Source: Burkholderia dolosa
GTDB lineage: Bacteria > Pseudomonadota > Gammaproteobacteria > Burkholderiales > Burkholderiaceae
NCBI RefSeq assembly: GCF_902499135.1
Contig: NZ_CABVPR010000021.1
Coordinates: 1-64,000 of the forward strand
Direction: 5' to 3'
Length of the DNA stretch: 64,000 nucleotides
Shown: positions 8,189 through 17,138 of the stretch, in pieces
How positions within the stretch are numbered: the first letter of the stretch is position 1
Layout of the letters: each line of letters begins with the position of its first letter
Program-made: the position numbers and the translations under genes
The notes under the pieces: generated by a model
Database searches by the model: none
What the model was told of the DNA's origin: nothing
What the model saw: the letters and a program-made list of their open reading frames with translations, nothing else

Positions 8189-9349
8189 CGCGGTGCCGGA
8201 AAGATACGCGGCCAGACGGCCCAGCATCGCGTCGCAGCCGTGCAACTGCTCGAGCGTGACGAACTCGTCGGGCTTGTGCCCCTGATCCATGCTGCCCGGC
8301 CCGCATACCACCGCGGGAATGCCGGCCTGCCCGAACAGCCCGCCTTCGGTGCCGAACGCGACGGTGCCGAACGCGTCGGAGCCGCTCAGCATCGCGAGCA
8401 CGCGCGCAGCGCCGCTGTCGGGCGCGGTCGCCAGCCCCGGATACGCGCCGAGCGGCTGCAGCCGAATGTCGGTGTCCGGCTGCACGCGGCGCATCGCCGG
8501 CAGCAGCTCGGTTTCCGCGTAGTCCTGCAGTTGCTTCGGCACGTCGTGCGCGTCGAAGTCCGGCAGCGCGCGCACCTCGAAATCGAACGTGCATTCGGCC
8601 GGCACGATGTTCAGCGCGCGGCCGCCGCCGATCAGCCCGGTCTGCACGGTCGAGAACGGCGGATCGAAGCGCGCGTCGTGACGCTCGGGCTGCGCGAGCG
8701 CTGCGCCGATCTCGCCGAGCCGGCCGATCAGCTTCGCCGCATAGTCGATCGCGTTGACGCCGTACGGCGCGTATGCCGAATGACAGGCGGCGCCCTTCAC
8801 GTGGCAGCGCATCGCGAGCTTGCCCTTGTGGCCGAGCACGGGTTTCAGTTCGGTGGGCTCGCCGATCACGCACAGCCGCGGCCGATGTTCGCGCGCGGCA
8901 AGGGCTTCGAGCATCGGCCGCACGCCGACGCAGCCGACTTCCTCGTCGTACGAGAACGCCAGATGCACGGGCATGCTCAGCGGTCGCGCCGCAAACGTCG
9001 GCACGGCGGCGAGCACCGACGCGATGAAGCCCTTCATGTCGGCCGTCCCGCGTCCGTACAGCCGGCCGTCGCGCTCGGTCAGCCGGAACGGCTCGACCGT
9101 CCACGCCTGCCCGTCCACCGGTACCACGTCGGTATGGCCCGACAGCGCGATGCCGCCGCGCTCCGGCGGCCCGATCGTTGCATACAGGCTCGCCTTCGTG
9201 CGCTCCGCGTTGTAGAACAGCTCGCTCGATATGCCGAAACCGTCGAGATAGTCGCGGACGAAATCGATCAGCGCGAGGTTCGACTCGCGGCTGACCGTTG
9301 CGAACGCAATCAGGCGCTCGAGCAGCGCGCGGCTCGACGTGTCACTCAT
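8186..9349 (-). CDS. argE: Acetylornithine deacetylase-like M20 peptidase
   Basis: Zinc-dependent M20 deacylase of 387 residues, ArgE-like. Metal-site motifs are visible: SGHTDVVP (first His and Asp), GRGTADMKG with the bridging Asp, and SYDEEVGC with the catalytic Glu and a metal ligand. The classic reaction is hydrolysis of N-acetylornithine to ornithine and acetate. Here, however, the start overlaps the DUF1028 gene by 8 bp, and it closes an operon with RidA and FMO genes, so a catabolic deacylation of another N-acyl substrate is at least as likely as arginine synthesis. The symbol reflects the family, not a proven role. Confidence 0.85.
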   Translation of the reverse strand: MSDTSSRALLERLIAFATVSRESNLALIDFVRDYLDGFGISSELFYNAERTKASLYATIGPPERGGIALSGHTDVVPVDGQAWTVEPFRLTERDGRLYGRGTADMKGFIASVLAAVPTFAARPLSMPVHLAFSYDEEVGCVGVRPMLEALAAREHRPRLCVIGEPTELKPVLGHKGKLAMRCHVKGAACHSAYAPYGVNAIDYAAKLIGRLGEIGAALAQPERHDARFDPPFSTVQTGLIGGGRALNIVPAECTFDFEVRALPDFDAHDVPKQLQDYAETELLPAMRRVQPDTDIRLQPLGAYPGLATAPDSGAARVLAMLSGSDAFGTVAFGTEGGLFGQAGIPAVVCGPGSMDQGHKPDEFVTLEQLHGCDAMLGRLAAYLSGTA

Positions 9350-10019
9350 CGCCGGGCACTCCGTAGCTCGGCGCGGCGGTCGGGTTCAGCGCGCGCGTCT
9401 GATAGTCGTGCATCTGCGGGCGGTACGCGCGCCACAGCGCGTCCAGCTGGCCGATCGGATCGGCGTCGGCCCAGTCGACGCGCAGATCGACGATCGGCCA
9501 GATCACGTCGCCGGCCACCTTCAGCGCGGCCGAATGAACCGGCCCCGCCTCGCCGCCGGCCGCGATCGCCGCATGCATCGCCGCGAGCAGCCGGTCCGCG
9601 AGCAAGCCGTGCGCAAGCTCGAACGCACGCGCCATCGCATCGATCACGGCCGGCGCGGCAAGCAGATTGCCGGCCGCGACGCACTGCTCGCCGCGCACCG
9701 CGTGGTGCGTGCCGAGCGCTTCCCTGCCGGTGAAGCATGCGGTTTGCCCCTGCCCGTCGATGACCGTGACCTGCCGGTGCTGGCTCCAGCCGTTCGCGCT
9801 GAGCGCGCGGTCGAGCGCGGCGCCCGGCGCGAGCTGCTCGTGTTCGATCAGATCGAGGATCTGCGGGCCGAGCGCGGGCAGCGTGACGTTCTGCGTCGCG
9901 ACCGCGCCGACGCCCGCGCGCACCCACGGGCAGCGCGCGCCCACTGCGATGCTCGACGAGCTGATCGCGATCCCGAGCTGCCCCGTTTCCGGGCAGCGTC
10001 CGACGATGGAGAACGTCAT
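9342..10019 (-). CDS. DUF1028 family Ntn-hydrolase-like protein
   Basis: A 225-residue DUF1028 protein; this family is related by fold to N-terminal nucleophile hydrolases, but its reactions are poorly defined. Family features include the opening (MTFSIVGRCPETGQLGIAIS), the SSSIAVGARCPW segment and the QNVTLPALGPQILDL stretch. The start ATGA at 10016-10019 overlaps the stop of the RidA gene by 4 bp, and its 3' end overlaps the deacylase start by 8 bp, so all three are translationally coupled. Inference: a hydrolytic step on an amide or cyclic intermediate between the RidA and M20 steps. Confidence 0.85.
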   Translation of the reverse strand: MTFSIVGRCPETGQLGIAISSSSIAVGARCPWVRAGVGAVATQNVTLPALGPQILDLIEHEQLAPGAALDRALSANGWSQHRQVTVIDGQGQTACFTGREALGTHHAVRGEQCVAAGNLLAAPAVIDAMARAFELAHGLLADRLLAAMHAAIAAGGEAGPVHSAALKVAGDVIWPIVDLRVDWADADPIGQLDALWRAYRPQMHDYQTRALNPTAAPSYGVPGDE

Positions 10020-10465
10020 GTCGTCTCCCGCGTCGCGTTCGGCTGCCAGTTGTCCGGAATCACCGCGATCACGTCGATCTCCATCAGCCACTGCGGCTGA
10101 CCGAGCGCCGATACGACGAGCCCCGTCGAGATCGGATACACGCCCTTCAGCCACTTGCCGACTTCCTGATACACGGGCTCGCGATAGCGCGGGTCGATCA
10201 GGTACGTCGTGGTCTTCACGATGTGCGTGAGGTCGCTGCCGGCTTCCTCGAGCAACTGCTTGACGTTCTTCATCGCCTGCTCGGCCTGCGCGCGCGGATC
10301 GCCGAGCCCGATCAGATTGCCGTCGAAATCGGTGCCGACCTGGCCGCGCACGTACACCGTGTTGCCGGCCCGCACGGCCTGGCACAGGTCGTTGTCGAGC
10401 GTCTGGTTCGGATACGTGTCGCGCGTGTTGAACATGCGGATACGGGTATGGGTAGGTTCGCTCAT
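10016..10465 (-). CDS. RidA family protein
   Basis: RidA/YjgF/UK114 family protein, 149 residues, a little longer than the common 125-130. It has the typical core (VYVRGQVGTDFDGNLIG, then QAEQAMKNVKQLLEEAGSDL and the IDVIAV strand near the C-terminus). RidA proteins hydrolyse reactive enamines/imines such as 2-aminoacrylate to ketones and ammonia; relatives such as RutC act in catabolic pathways. It starts 104 bp after the FMO gene and overlaps the DUF1028 start by 4 bp, which suggests a pathway-specific RidA rather than the housekeeping copy. Confidence 0.9.
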   Translation of the reverse strand: MSEPTHTRIRMFNTRDTYPNQTLDNDLCQAVRAGNTVYVRGQVGTDFDGNLIGLGDPRAQAEQAMKNVKQLLEEAGSDLTHIVKTTTYLIDPRYREPVYQEVGKWLKGVYPISTGLVVSALGQPQWLMEIDVIAVIPDNWQPNATRETT

Positions 10466-10569
10466 CGATGTCCTTCGATCGTCAGTGAAAGCGGCCGCTG
10501 CGCCGCGGTCGGTCGCGGTGCGGCGGCGTCGTGGCGGTGCAGTTTCGCGTCGTACGGCGCCGCGCGCCG

Positions 10570-11910
10570 TCAGTTCATCGCGTCGGCCAGCGGACGCGCG
10601 CCGGCCGGTGCGCCGTCGCCGTTCGGATGCGCGCGCAACCGTGCGCGCTGCTGCGACGCGTCGTGGTACGCGAGGTACTTGCGCTGCGTCGCGATGTGAT
10701 CGGCGATGTGCTTCGCGTCGTGCCACACGCCCCAGATGAAGCTCGAGCCGCGCCGCGACAGCCACGGCAGCCCGACGAAATACAGGCCCGGCTCCTTCGA
10801 TACGCCGCGCTGATGCTTCGGCTTGCCGTTCTCGTCGAACGCGTCGACGTTCAGCCAGCCGTAGTCGAGCGCGTAGCCGGTCGCCCACACGATCGACGTG
10901 ACGCCGGCCGCGACCAGATCGAGCGTGAGAATCGGCTGCGCGACGCACGGCGGATCGGGCAGGATGCGGCGCGCATGCGGTTCTTCCGGCAGGTCGAGCC
11001 CGTTGCGCGCCGCGTACGCATCGGCCGCGTCGAGCAGCGACAGGTAGTTCTCGTCGCCGCGCGCGAGATTCGCGGCAAGATCGCGTTCGAACACCGCCAC
11101 GCCGTCGTCGAACGATTTCGTCAATCCGACGAGCGTCACGCCCTGATTCGCGAGCGCCCGGAAGTCGACGGTGTGCCCGCCGCGCGCACCGCTGACGGCG
11201 ATCGTCACGTGTTCGCGGCCCGGCGTCGCGATTTCCTTGTCCCATTCGCCGAGCACACCGAGCCACCAGCAGAAGTCGCGGCCGCGATACGCGCGCGGCG
11301 GACGATCGTGCGGGCCGACCGACAGATAGACCTGGCGGCCCGCGCGCTGCAGCTCGTCGGCGATCTGCACGCCGGACGAACCGGCGCCGACCACGAGCAC
11401 CGCGCCGCTCGGCAGCTGTGCCGGATTCCGGTAATCGGCGGAATGAATCTGCACGATGCGCGCGTCGCGCGGTGCGATCGGCGGAATGACCGGGCGCTGG
11501 AACGGCCCGGTCGCGACCACCACGCGGTTCGCGTGAATCGTCCCGTCGGACGTGCGGACGACGAAGCCCGGCTTGCCGACGTTGCGCACGACGTTCGTCA
11601 CGTCGACGCCCGTGCGAATCGGCGCGTCGATCTTGCGTGCATACGCTTCGAAGTAGTCGGCGACCTGATCCTTCGATGCGAACGCATCGGGATCGAGGCC
11701 TTCGAACTCGAGCCCCGGAAAGCGGTCGTGCCACGCCGGTCCGTTCGCGACCAGCGAATCCCAGCGACCCGTGCGCCAGCGTTCGGCGATGCGGCTGCGC
11801 TCGAGCACGAGGTGGGGCACGCCGAGCTTGCCCAGATGTTCGCTCATCGCGACGCCGGCCTGGCCGGCGCCGACGACGAGCGTATCGATCGATGTTGTTT
11901 CAGCTGTCAC
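10570..11910 (-). CDS. Flavin-containing monooxygenase (CzcO-like)
   Basis: Class B type flavoprotein monooxygenase of 446 residues. The start is the GTG at 11908-11910, preceded by a strong AAGGAGA; the open frame continues upstream but only with low-quality codons. The FAD-binding GAGQAG is at residues 14-19 and a second dinucleotide (NADPH) motif GAGSSG at 175-180. The FMO signature region appears as IVQIHSADY. ATGYALDY near the C-terminus is typical of the family. It probably hydroxylates or oxygenates an N-, S- or carbonyl-containing substrate in the cytoplasm. First gene of the RidA-DUF1028-M20 run, so it is the likely entry enzyme of that pathway. Confidence 0.88.
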   Translation of the reverse strand: MTAETTSIDTLVVGAGQAGVAMSEHLGKLGVPHLVLERSRIAERWRTGRWDSLVANGPAWHDRFPGLEFEGLDPDAFASKDQVADYFEAYARKIDAPIRTGVDVTNVVRNVGKPGFVVRTSDGTIHANRVVVATGPFQRPVIPPIAPRDARIVQIHSADYRNPAQLPSGAVLVVGAGSSGVQIADELQRAGRQVYLSVGPHDRPPRAYRGRDFCWWLGVLGEWDKEIATPGREHVTIAVSGARGGHTVDFRALANQGVTLVGLTKSFDDGVAVFERDLAANLARGDENYLSLLDAADAYAARNGLDLPEEPHARRILPDPPCVAQPILTLDLVAAGVTSIVWATGYALDYGWLNVDAFDENGKPKHQRGVSKEPGLYFVGLPWLSRRGSSFIWGVWHDAKHIADHIATQRKYLAYHDASQQRARLRAHPNGDGAPAGARPLADAMN

Positions 11911-12489
11911 GCGCGTCTCCTTCGGAAGTGCGGCTCGTCGACGCGTTCGTCGTCGCGATACCGCTGCGCCGCGCACGTCGCGCGGAGCGGCCATCGTGTC
12001 GACTCGTGCGATCGCGCGAGCGGGATGGACACATTCTGCTGACACGCGGCCGCGCGCGAAATGATGTTTTTTGTCGTTGTTGACGAGAAAAAAGCTGGCC
12101 CTGCGGCGCGATGTCGGCGCGTCGATGTGCATGCGCACGACGCCTCCGCGTCACGCGTGGCGATTCGACGCGTCGCTCGGCGTCCGACAATTCTTGACGG
12201 TTTTTACGTCGGCGAACGGGTAGCATGCGCGTCTGCCCGCCATGCGCGATGCGTGTGCGGCGCGTGCGGCCGGTATCTGATTGCCGCGACGCAGCCGAAT
12301 CGATCGCTCCCTGATTCGCTGCGGCGTATCGGGCCCGCCCGCTGCATTCATCGGCGAACGATCGTCCACCGATGAAGCCGCACCGCCCGTTGCGCATGCG
12401 GGCCTCGTTCAACCCGATTCGTCTCCGGCGTCGGCACGGCCGACCCGTTGTAGCAGCAACCGTTGGAGCGGCGCGACGCGCCGGCAAGC
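11911..12489. other. Intergenic region without recognised gene
   Basis: About 580 bp between the start of the FMO gene and a small rightward gene. It should hold the promoter of the FMO operon and of the small gene. A TTGACG at 12194-12199 is followed by TAGCAT at 12221-12226, but the spacing (21 nt) is too long for a convincing sigma-70 promoter. Confidence 0.4.
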
Positions 12490-12645
12490 ATGAAGAACCT
12501 GAAGCAGCGCATCCGCGTGCTGCGCGACAAAGATCCGACGCCGCTCGTGCGTGCGTGTGCGGTGCTGCTGATGGCGGCACTGCTGTATCTGCTGTGGCCT
12601 TCAGCCGAAATCGCGTGCCTCGCGCTGGAGTCGGCGATGCGGTGA
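12490..12645 (+). CDS. Putative small single-pass membrane protein
   Basis: Not recognised. A 51-residue frame starting at ATG 12490 with a basic N-terminus (MKNLKQRIRVLRDKDPTP) followed by one hydrophobic segment at about residues 20-37 (LVRACAVLLMAALLYLLW) and a short tail. Codons are almost uniformly G/C-ending, as in real genes of this genome, and the topology is that of a small inner-membrane protein. Against it: no clear Shine-Dalgarno at this ATG, and an upstream ATG (12463) exists. No function is proposed. Confidence 0.45.
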   Translation: MKNLKQRIRVLRDKDPTPLVRACAVLLMAALLYLLWPSAEIACLALESAMR

Positions 12646-12845
12646 CGGGGCGGCCGAAAAGGTTCGGGATGAGGTGCCGCCCGCTTGGTGCCGCCCGCTT
12701 GCTCGACACGCACGATGCGAGCGCAGAGGCGATCCTGAACCGTGGTGCGACGCACGTCGCGCGACGTGGCGTCCGCGACGCTCGCGAACGCCACGCATAC
12801 GTCGCAGCTCGCCCGTTGACGAATTGAACGAAAGAGTCGCGTCGC

Positions 12846-13766
12846 CTACGTGATCTGATACGTCGACGCCGGCACGAACTCGTCCGGCATCGCGCGATCG
12901 CCGAGCTCGAGCACCGAGCGCTCGATCGTGCGCGTCATCGCATCGAGCGCGAGCGCGTTCGGTGCGAGGCCGAACGGATCGGCAACCTCGTTCGCGATCG
13001 CTTCGAGCGCGATCAGCGTGTACGAGATGAACACGCAGATCAGCGGCGTGAAGAACTCCGTCGAATCGACGAGCCCGAACGGTAGCAGCACGCAGTATGC
13101 ATACACGGTGCGATGCAGCAGCACGCTGTACGAGAACGGAATCGGCGTCGACAGGATGCGCTCGCAACCGCCGACCGTCTTGCCGAGCTCGGCGAGCTGC
13201 GCGTCGAACATCCAGCACGTCGCCGCGCTGCCCGGCGTGCGATCCAGCGCGTCGACGATCCCGCCGCGCAGCGCGTCGAGAATCGCGACGGGCTTGTAGC
13301 ACTTGCGTGCGAACGCGTCGGCACGCTGCGCGCCGAGGATGCGCTGCAGATCCCGCGTCGGATCGGTGTGGCGAAGCTGATGCTTGAGCGCGTACGTGAA
13401 CGCGATCAGCAGATCGGCGAGCCGGTCTCGCTGCGCATCGTCGACCGTGTCGGGCAGATAGCGCTGCAGTTGCGACGTCAGCGTGCGCGCGGCGATCAGC
13501 AGGTTGCCCCACAGCAGCCGCGCCTCCTTGAAACGCTCGAAGCTCGCGTTGTTGCGAAACGCGAGAAAGATCGCGAGCGCGAGCCCGAACAACGTAAACG
13601 GCGCGGTATTGAGCGGAATCTTCTCGCCGAAGATGCGCCCTTTCGTGAAGACGGCCAGCGTGCTGACGATCGCCATGAACGCCAGCTGCGGAATGATCGA
13701 CTGCAGCACGGAGCCGTTCCATACGAACAGCATCCGCAGCCAGTTCTGTCTCGGTCTGACGATCAT
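12846..13766 (-). CDS. Bestrophin family ion channel protein
   Basis: Bestrophin/UPF0187 family membrane protein, 306 residues from the ATG at 13766; a GTG 15 codons upstream is possible. Hydrophobic segments fall at the N-terminal third (LQSIIPQLAFMAIVSTLAVF and the following FTLFGLALAIFLAF) and in the C-terminal half (around YAYCVLLPFGLVD and CVFISYTLIALE). FRNNASFERFKEAR and the NEVADPFG segment are family landmarks; the acidic stretch after the last helix is typical too. Bacterial bestrophins form pentameric channels. It lies 90 bp beyond cioB on the same strand; a functional link is not evident. Confidence 0.88.
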   Translation of the reverse strand: MIVRPRQNWLRMLFVWNGSVLQSIIPQLAFMAIVSTLAVFTKGRIFGEKIPLNTAPFTLFGLALAIFLAFRNNASFERFKEARLLWGNLLIAARTLTSQLQRYLPDTVDDAQRDRLADLLIAFTYALKHQLRHTDPTRDLQRILGAQRADAFARKCYKPVAILDALRGGIVDALDRTPGSAATCWMFDAQLAELGKTVGGCERILSTPIPFSYSVLLHRTVYAYCVLLPFGLVDSTEFFTPLICVFISYTLIALEAIANEVADPFGLAPNALALDAMTRTIERSVLELGDRAMPDEFVPASTYQIT

Positions 13767-13856
13767 GATGGGTTTCCCGACTGCGCGACGATGCATGACC
13801 GGCATGCGCACGCGGGCCGCACGATGCGGTGCGAGCCCGACGCTGCGCGTCGCCGC

Positions 13857-14870
13857 TCAGTGATAGCCGATGTCGCCCTCGCGTACCTTGCCGCGGAACA
13901 CGCGGTACTGCATCGCGTTGTAGACGAGGATGATCGGCAGCACGATCACCGTGCCGACGAGCGTGAACAGCTGGCTCGAACGGCTCGACGACGCGTCCCA
14001 GATCGTCAGCGACGGCGGCACGATGTTCGGCCAGATGCTGATCACGAGCCCCGTATAGCCGAGGAACACCAGCGCGAGCGTCAGCAGGAACGGCGTCGCT
14101 TCGTGCTCGCGCTTCACCGTTTCGAAGATGCCCCACACGCATGCGACGACGAGAATCGGTACCGGCAGGAACCAGCCCAGATCGCCGCTGCCGAACCAGC
14201 GATGCGCGACGGCCGGCAGCCCGACCACCGTCCACAGGCTGACGACGGCTATCACGCCGAGCAGCACGCCCGTCAGCGGCTTCATCAGCATGCGCATCTT
14301 GCGCTGCAGCTCGCCGTCGACCTTCAGGATCAGCCAGCCGCAGCCGAGCGTCGCATACGTGACGAGCACGCCGATCCCGCAGAACACGCTGAACGGCGAC
14401 AGCCAGTCGAACGGCCCGCCGGCGAACCGGCCGTGCTCGACGTGGACGCCCTGCAGCAGCGAGCCGAGCACGATTCCCTGGCAGAACGCGGCGAGCGCGG
14501 AGCCGCCGATGAACGCGAGATCCCACAGATGCTGCGTGCGGTTCGCCTTCGCCCGCAGCTCGAACGCCGCGCCGCGAAAGATCAGCCCGATCAGCATCAG
14601 GATCAGCGGCAGATAGTTCGCGGGCAGCAGCGTCGAATAGACGACCGGAAACGCGCCGTACAGCCCCGCGCCGCCGAGCACGAGGAACGTTTCGTTGCCG
14701 TCCCATACCGGTGCGACGGTGTCGAGCATCACCTGCCGCTCGGCTTTCGCATCGAAGAACGGAAACAGCAGCCCGATGCCGAGATCGAAGCCGTCGAGCA
14801 TCACGTAGAGAAACACGCCCAGGCCGATGATCGCGGCCCATACGACAGGAAGATCGATCTGCATGGTCAT
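13857..14870 (-). CDS. cioB: Cytochrome bd-type quinol oxidase subunit II
   Basis: Subunit II of a bd-type terminal oxidase, 337 residues with about eight membrane segments. The N-terminal FLYVMLDGFDLGIG and VWDGNETFLVLGG motifs are diagnostic for CydB/CioB. The ATGA at 14867-14870 overlaps the stop of subunit I, so the two are translationally coupled. Subunit II stabilises the haem-bearing subunit I in the cytoplasmic membrane. Assigned to the cyanide-insensitive (Cio) branch from its partner; cydB would be an equally valid name. Confidence 0.93.
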   Translation of the reverse strand: MTMQIDLPVVWAAIIGLGVFLYVMLDGFDLGIGLLFPFFDAKAERQVMLDTVAPVWDGNETFLVLGGAGLYGAFPVVYSTLLPANYLPLILMLIGLIFRGAAFELRAKANRTQHLWDLAFIGGSALAAFCQGIVLGSLLQGVHVEHGRFAGGPFDWLSPFSVFCGIGVLVTYATLGCGWLILKVDGELQRKMRMLMKPLTGVLLGVIAVVSLWTVVGLPAVAHRWFGSGDLGWFLPVPILVVACVWGIFETVKREHEATPFLLTLALVFLGYTGLVISIWPNIVPPSLTIWDASSSRSSQLFTLVGTVIVLPIILVYNAMQYRVFRGKVREGDIGYH

Positions 14871-16267
14871 TCCGCCTCCGTGGGTTCCAGCGACTTCGAC
14901 AGCGCGCGATTGCGCAGGCCCGGATGCCGGTGAAGCTCGATGTACCCGGCTTGCGCGGCCGGCCCGTGCTTCATCAGCTTCAGCATGTAATACGCGCCGG
15001 TGCCGAACACGAGGAAATACACGACCACGAAGATCAGCAGCGACACGCCGACCTGCTGCGACGTCAGCGGCGCGACCGAGTCGACGGTGCGCAGCACGCC
15101 GTAGACGGTCCACGGCTGCCGGCCGACCTCGGTCGTGACCCACCCGGCGAGCAGCGCGACGATGCCGGACGGCCCCATGCAGACGACGAACCACTGGAAC
15201 CAGCGCGTTTCATACAGCCGCCCGCCCCTGCGCAGCAGCAGCCCGAGCAGCGCGGTCAGCAGCATCAGCATCCCGAGGCCGGCCATGATGCGAAACGTCC
15301 AGAACACGATCGGCGAGTACGGGCGATCCTGCGGCGGGAACGCTTTCAATCCGCGAATCTCGCCGTCCCAGCTGTGCGTGAGGATCAGGCTGCCGAGGTG
15401 CGGCACCTTGATCGCGTAGCGGGTCGTCTCGGCCTTCATGTCGGGCAGGCCGACGAGATTCAGCGCGGTGCCGCCCTTCTCCGTGTCCCACAGTCCTTCG
15501 ATCGCCGCGATCTTCGCCGGCTGATATTCGCGCGTGTTCAGGCCGTGCGCATCGCCGACGACAATCTGGATCGGCGCGAGCAGCAGCAGGATCCACAGCG
15601 CCATCGAGAAACTGCGCTTCACCGGCTCGTCGCGGCGCCCCTTGAGCAGATGCCACGCGCCGCATGCGGCGACGATGAAGCCCGCGACGATGAACGCGGC
15701 GATCGTCATGTGCGCGAGGCGATACGGGAACGACGGGTTGAACACGACCTTGAACCAGTCGACCGGCACGATCAGCCCGTTCTCGATCCGGTAGCCCTGC
15801 GGTGTCTGCATGAAGCTGTTCGACGCGAGGATCCAGAACGTCGAGATCAGCGTGCCGAGCGCGACCATCACGGTCGCGAAGAAGTGCGCACGCGGGCTCA
15901 CGCGCTGCCAGCCGAACAGCATCACGCCGAGAAAGCCCGCTTCGAGGAAGAACGCCGTCAGCACCTCGTACGTGAGCAGCGGCCCGGTGATGTTGCCCGC
16001 GACGCGCGAGAAGCCCGACCAGTTCGTGCCGAACTCGTATGCCATCACGACGCCGGACACCACGCCCAGCCCGAATCCGATCGCGAAGATCTTCGACCAG
16101 AACTGGAACATGGATTTGTAGGCCGCGTCGCCGGTGACGAGATAACGCCATTCGAGCACCGCGAGGAAGCTCGCCATGCCAATGCTGATCGCGGGAAACA
16201 CGATGTGGAACGACACCGTGAACGCGAACTGCAAACGGGCGAGATGGAACGCATCGAAGATTTCCAT
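14867..16267 (-). CDS. cioA: Cyanide-insensitive quinol oxidase subunit I
   Basis: Subunit I of a cytochrome bd-type oxidase, 466 residues. It holds GWVTTEVGRQPW, the conserved GRQPW quinol oxidase motif, and the N-terminal LARLQFAFTVSFHIVFPA with haem-ligand His. Its length and the short quinol loop place it in the CioA-type (cyanide-insensitive) branch rather than the long-loop E. coli CydA type. It oxidises ubiquinol and reduces O2 to water without pumping protons, which suits low oxygen or inhibitor stress. First gene of the cioAB pair; no CydX-like peptide was found downstream. The start follows a weakly defined ribosome site. Confidence 0.93.
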   Translation of the reverse strand: MEIFDAFHLARLQFAFTVSFHIVFPAISIGMASFLAVLEWRYLVTGDAAYKSMFQFWSKIFAIGFGLGVVSGVVMAYEFGTNWSGFSRVAGNITGPLLTYEVLTAFFLEAGFLGVMLFGWQRVSPRAHFFATVMVALGTLISTFWILASNSFMQTPQGYRIENGLIVPVDWFKVVFNPSFPYRLAHMTIAAFIVAGFIVAACGAWHLLKGRRDEPVKRSFSMALWILLLLAPIQIVVGDAHGLNTREYQPAKIAAIEGLWDTEKGGTALNLVGLPDMKAETTRYAIKVPHLGSLILTHSWDGEIRGLKAFPPQDRPYSPIVFWTFRIMAGLGMLMLLTALLGLLLRRGGRLYETRWFQWFVVCMGPSGIVALLAGWVTTEVGRQPWTVYGVLRTVDSVAPLTSQQVGVSLLIFVVVYFLVFGTGAYYMLKLMKHGPAAQAGYIELHRHPGLRNRALSKSLEPTEAE

Positions 16268-17000
16268 GACCGTAATTTGCTCGTGGTTGTGAGGACGTGC
16301 GCCAGAAGCCGGAAATCGCGCGACGGTTCGCCGACGGCAGGTGCGCGCGCAACCGGTTGGTGCCGCACGGCGTCGAAGCGAGAACGACGATATCGCGTTC
16401 GGAACGATACTCGCAATCGCCAGGACGTGCGCTGAAACTGTACCGGCCGCGCCGCCGAACAGGTGTACACGGAAAACGCCGGCCGGCGCCGGGAAACGGT
16501 GCGCTGTACTGCTCGGCCCGGTGCGTGCGCGTCCGCTCGCGTCGGCCGATCGCGTGGCGTGAGCGCCACATCGCGACGAACTGTATTCGTGCATGTCGCG
16601 CGCGACTGTGCTCGCACCGGGAAAGTCCGCCGGACGATACGGACGACGTCTCGCTTCGAGCCCGGTGCGCCGACGCATCGGTTCGCATACGCCTCCGCGC
16701 AAGCGACGAACAGATCGTCGTCTTCGAGCAGCAGAGCGACGCCGTCGAAGCGATCCGCTGCGCCGCGATCGAGCCGTATGCACGCACGGCGCCGGGCAAC
16801 CGCACACTCGTGGATCGGCCCGGCGCTGCGGTATTCGAAGCTGTCGAGCACACGCCGACGTCAACCGGCAAGCCGCGACGTCTCGCCGCCCCACGCTCCC
16901 GGCGCAGCGTCGGGCGGTTCGTTCCGCGCCATTTCTTCTGACGAATGGAGGTCCCCGTCGTGCACTGCGACATTCGCGACTCGACAGTCCCGGCCGCAAG
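16268..17000. other. Long upstream gap between cioA and acnB
   Basis: About 730 bp in the divergent space between cioA and acnB. A minus-strand frame beginning at 16851 has about 65 codons with G/C-ending bias, then loses it and runs into cioA in another frame; I do not call it a gene. The cioA promoter should be here, but no FNR-type or other known box was found. Confidence 0.4.
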
Positions 17001-17051
17001 TCTTATATAAGATATAAGATATTTGACGATTTCCGCGACAACGATTAAAAT
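17001..17051 (+). promoter_or_regulatory. acnB promoter with upstream palindrome
   Basis: TTGACG at 17023-17028 and TAAAAT at 17046-17051 are 17 nt apart, a textbook sigma-70 promoter, 87 bp before acnB. Directly upstream is the perfect palindrome TCTTATATAAGA (17001-17012) followed by a second half-copy, ATATAAGATA. The AT-rich dyad in GC-rich surroundings suggests a repressor or activator site; the regulator is unknown. Confidence 0.7.
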
Positions 17052-17138
17052 CCCGACCGGCGCGGCGCCCCGGCCCACTGCGGTCCCGGCGCGCGCGATA
17101 AAGCCTTCCCCTGAAACACACCCTCAGCAGGCCTCCCC

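Noticed and set aside
8186-9349. Arginine biosynthesis role for the ArgE-like gene
   Set aside because: Not excluded, but overlap with DUF1028 and RidA genes and absence of other arg genes make a catabolic role at least as likely.
12194-12226. TTGACG and TAGCAT as a promoter of the small membrane gene
   Set aside because: The spacing of 21 nt is outside the range for sigma-70 promoters.
12601-14841. Long minus-strand frame across the bestrophin and cioB genes
   Set aside because: Out of frame with both recognised proteins, with low-complexity Arg/Ala composition.
16045-16851. Minus-strand frame upstream of cioA
   Set aside because: The first 65 or so codons look biased, but no ribosome site or family was found, and the frame then runs through cioA in a wrong frame.
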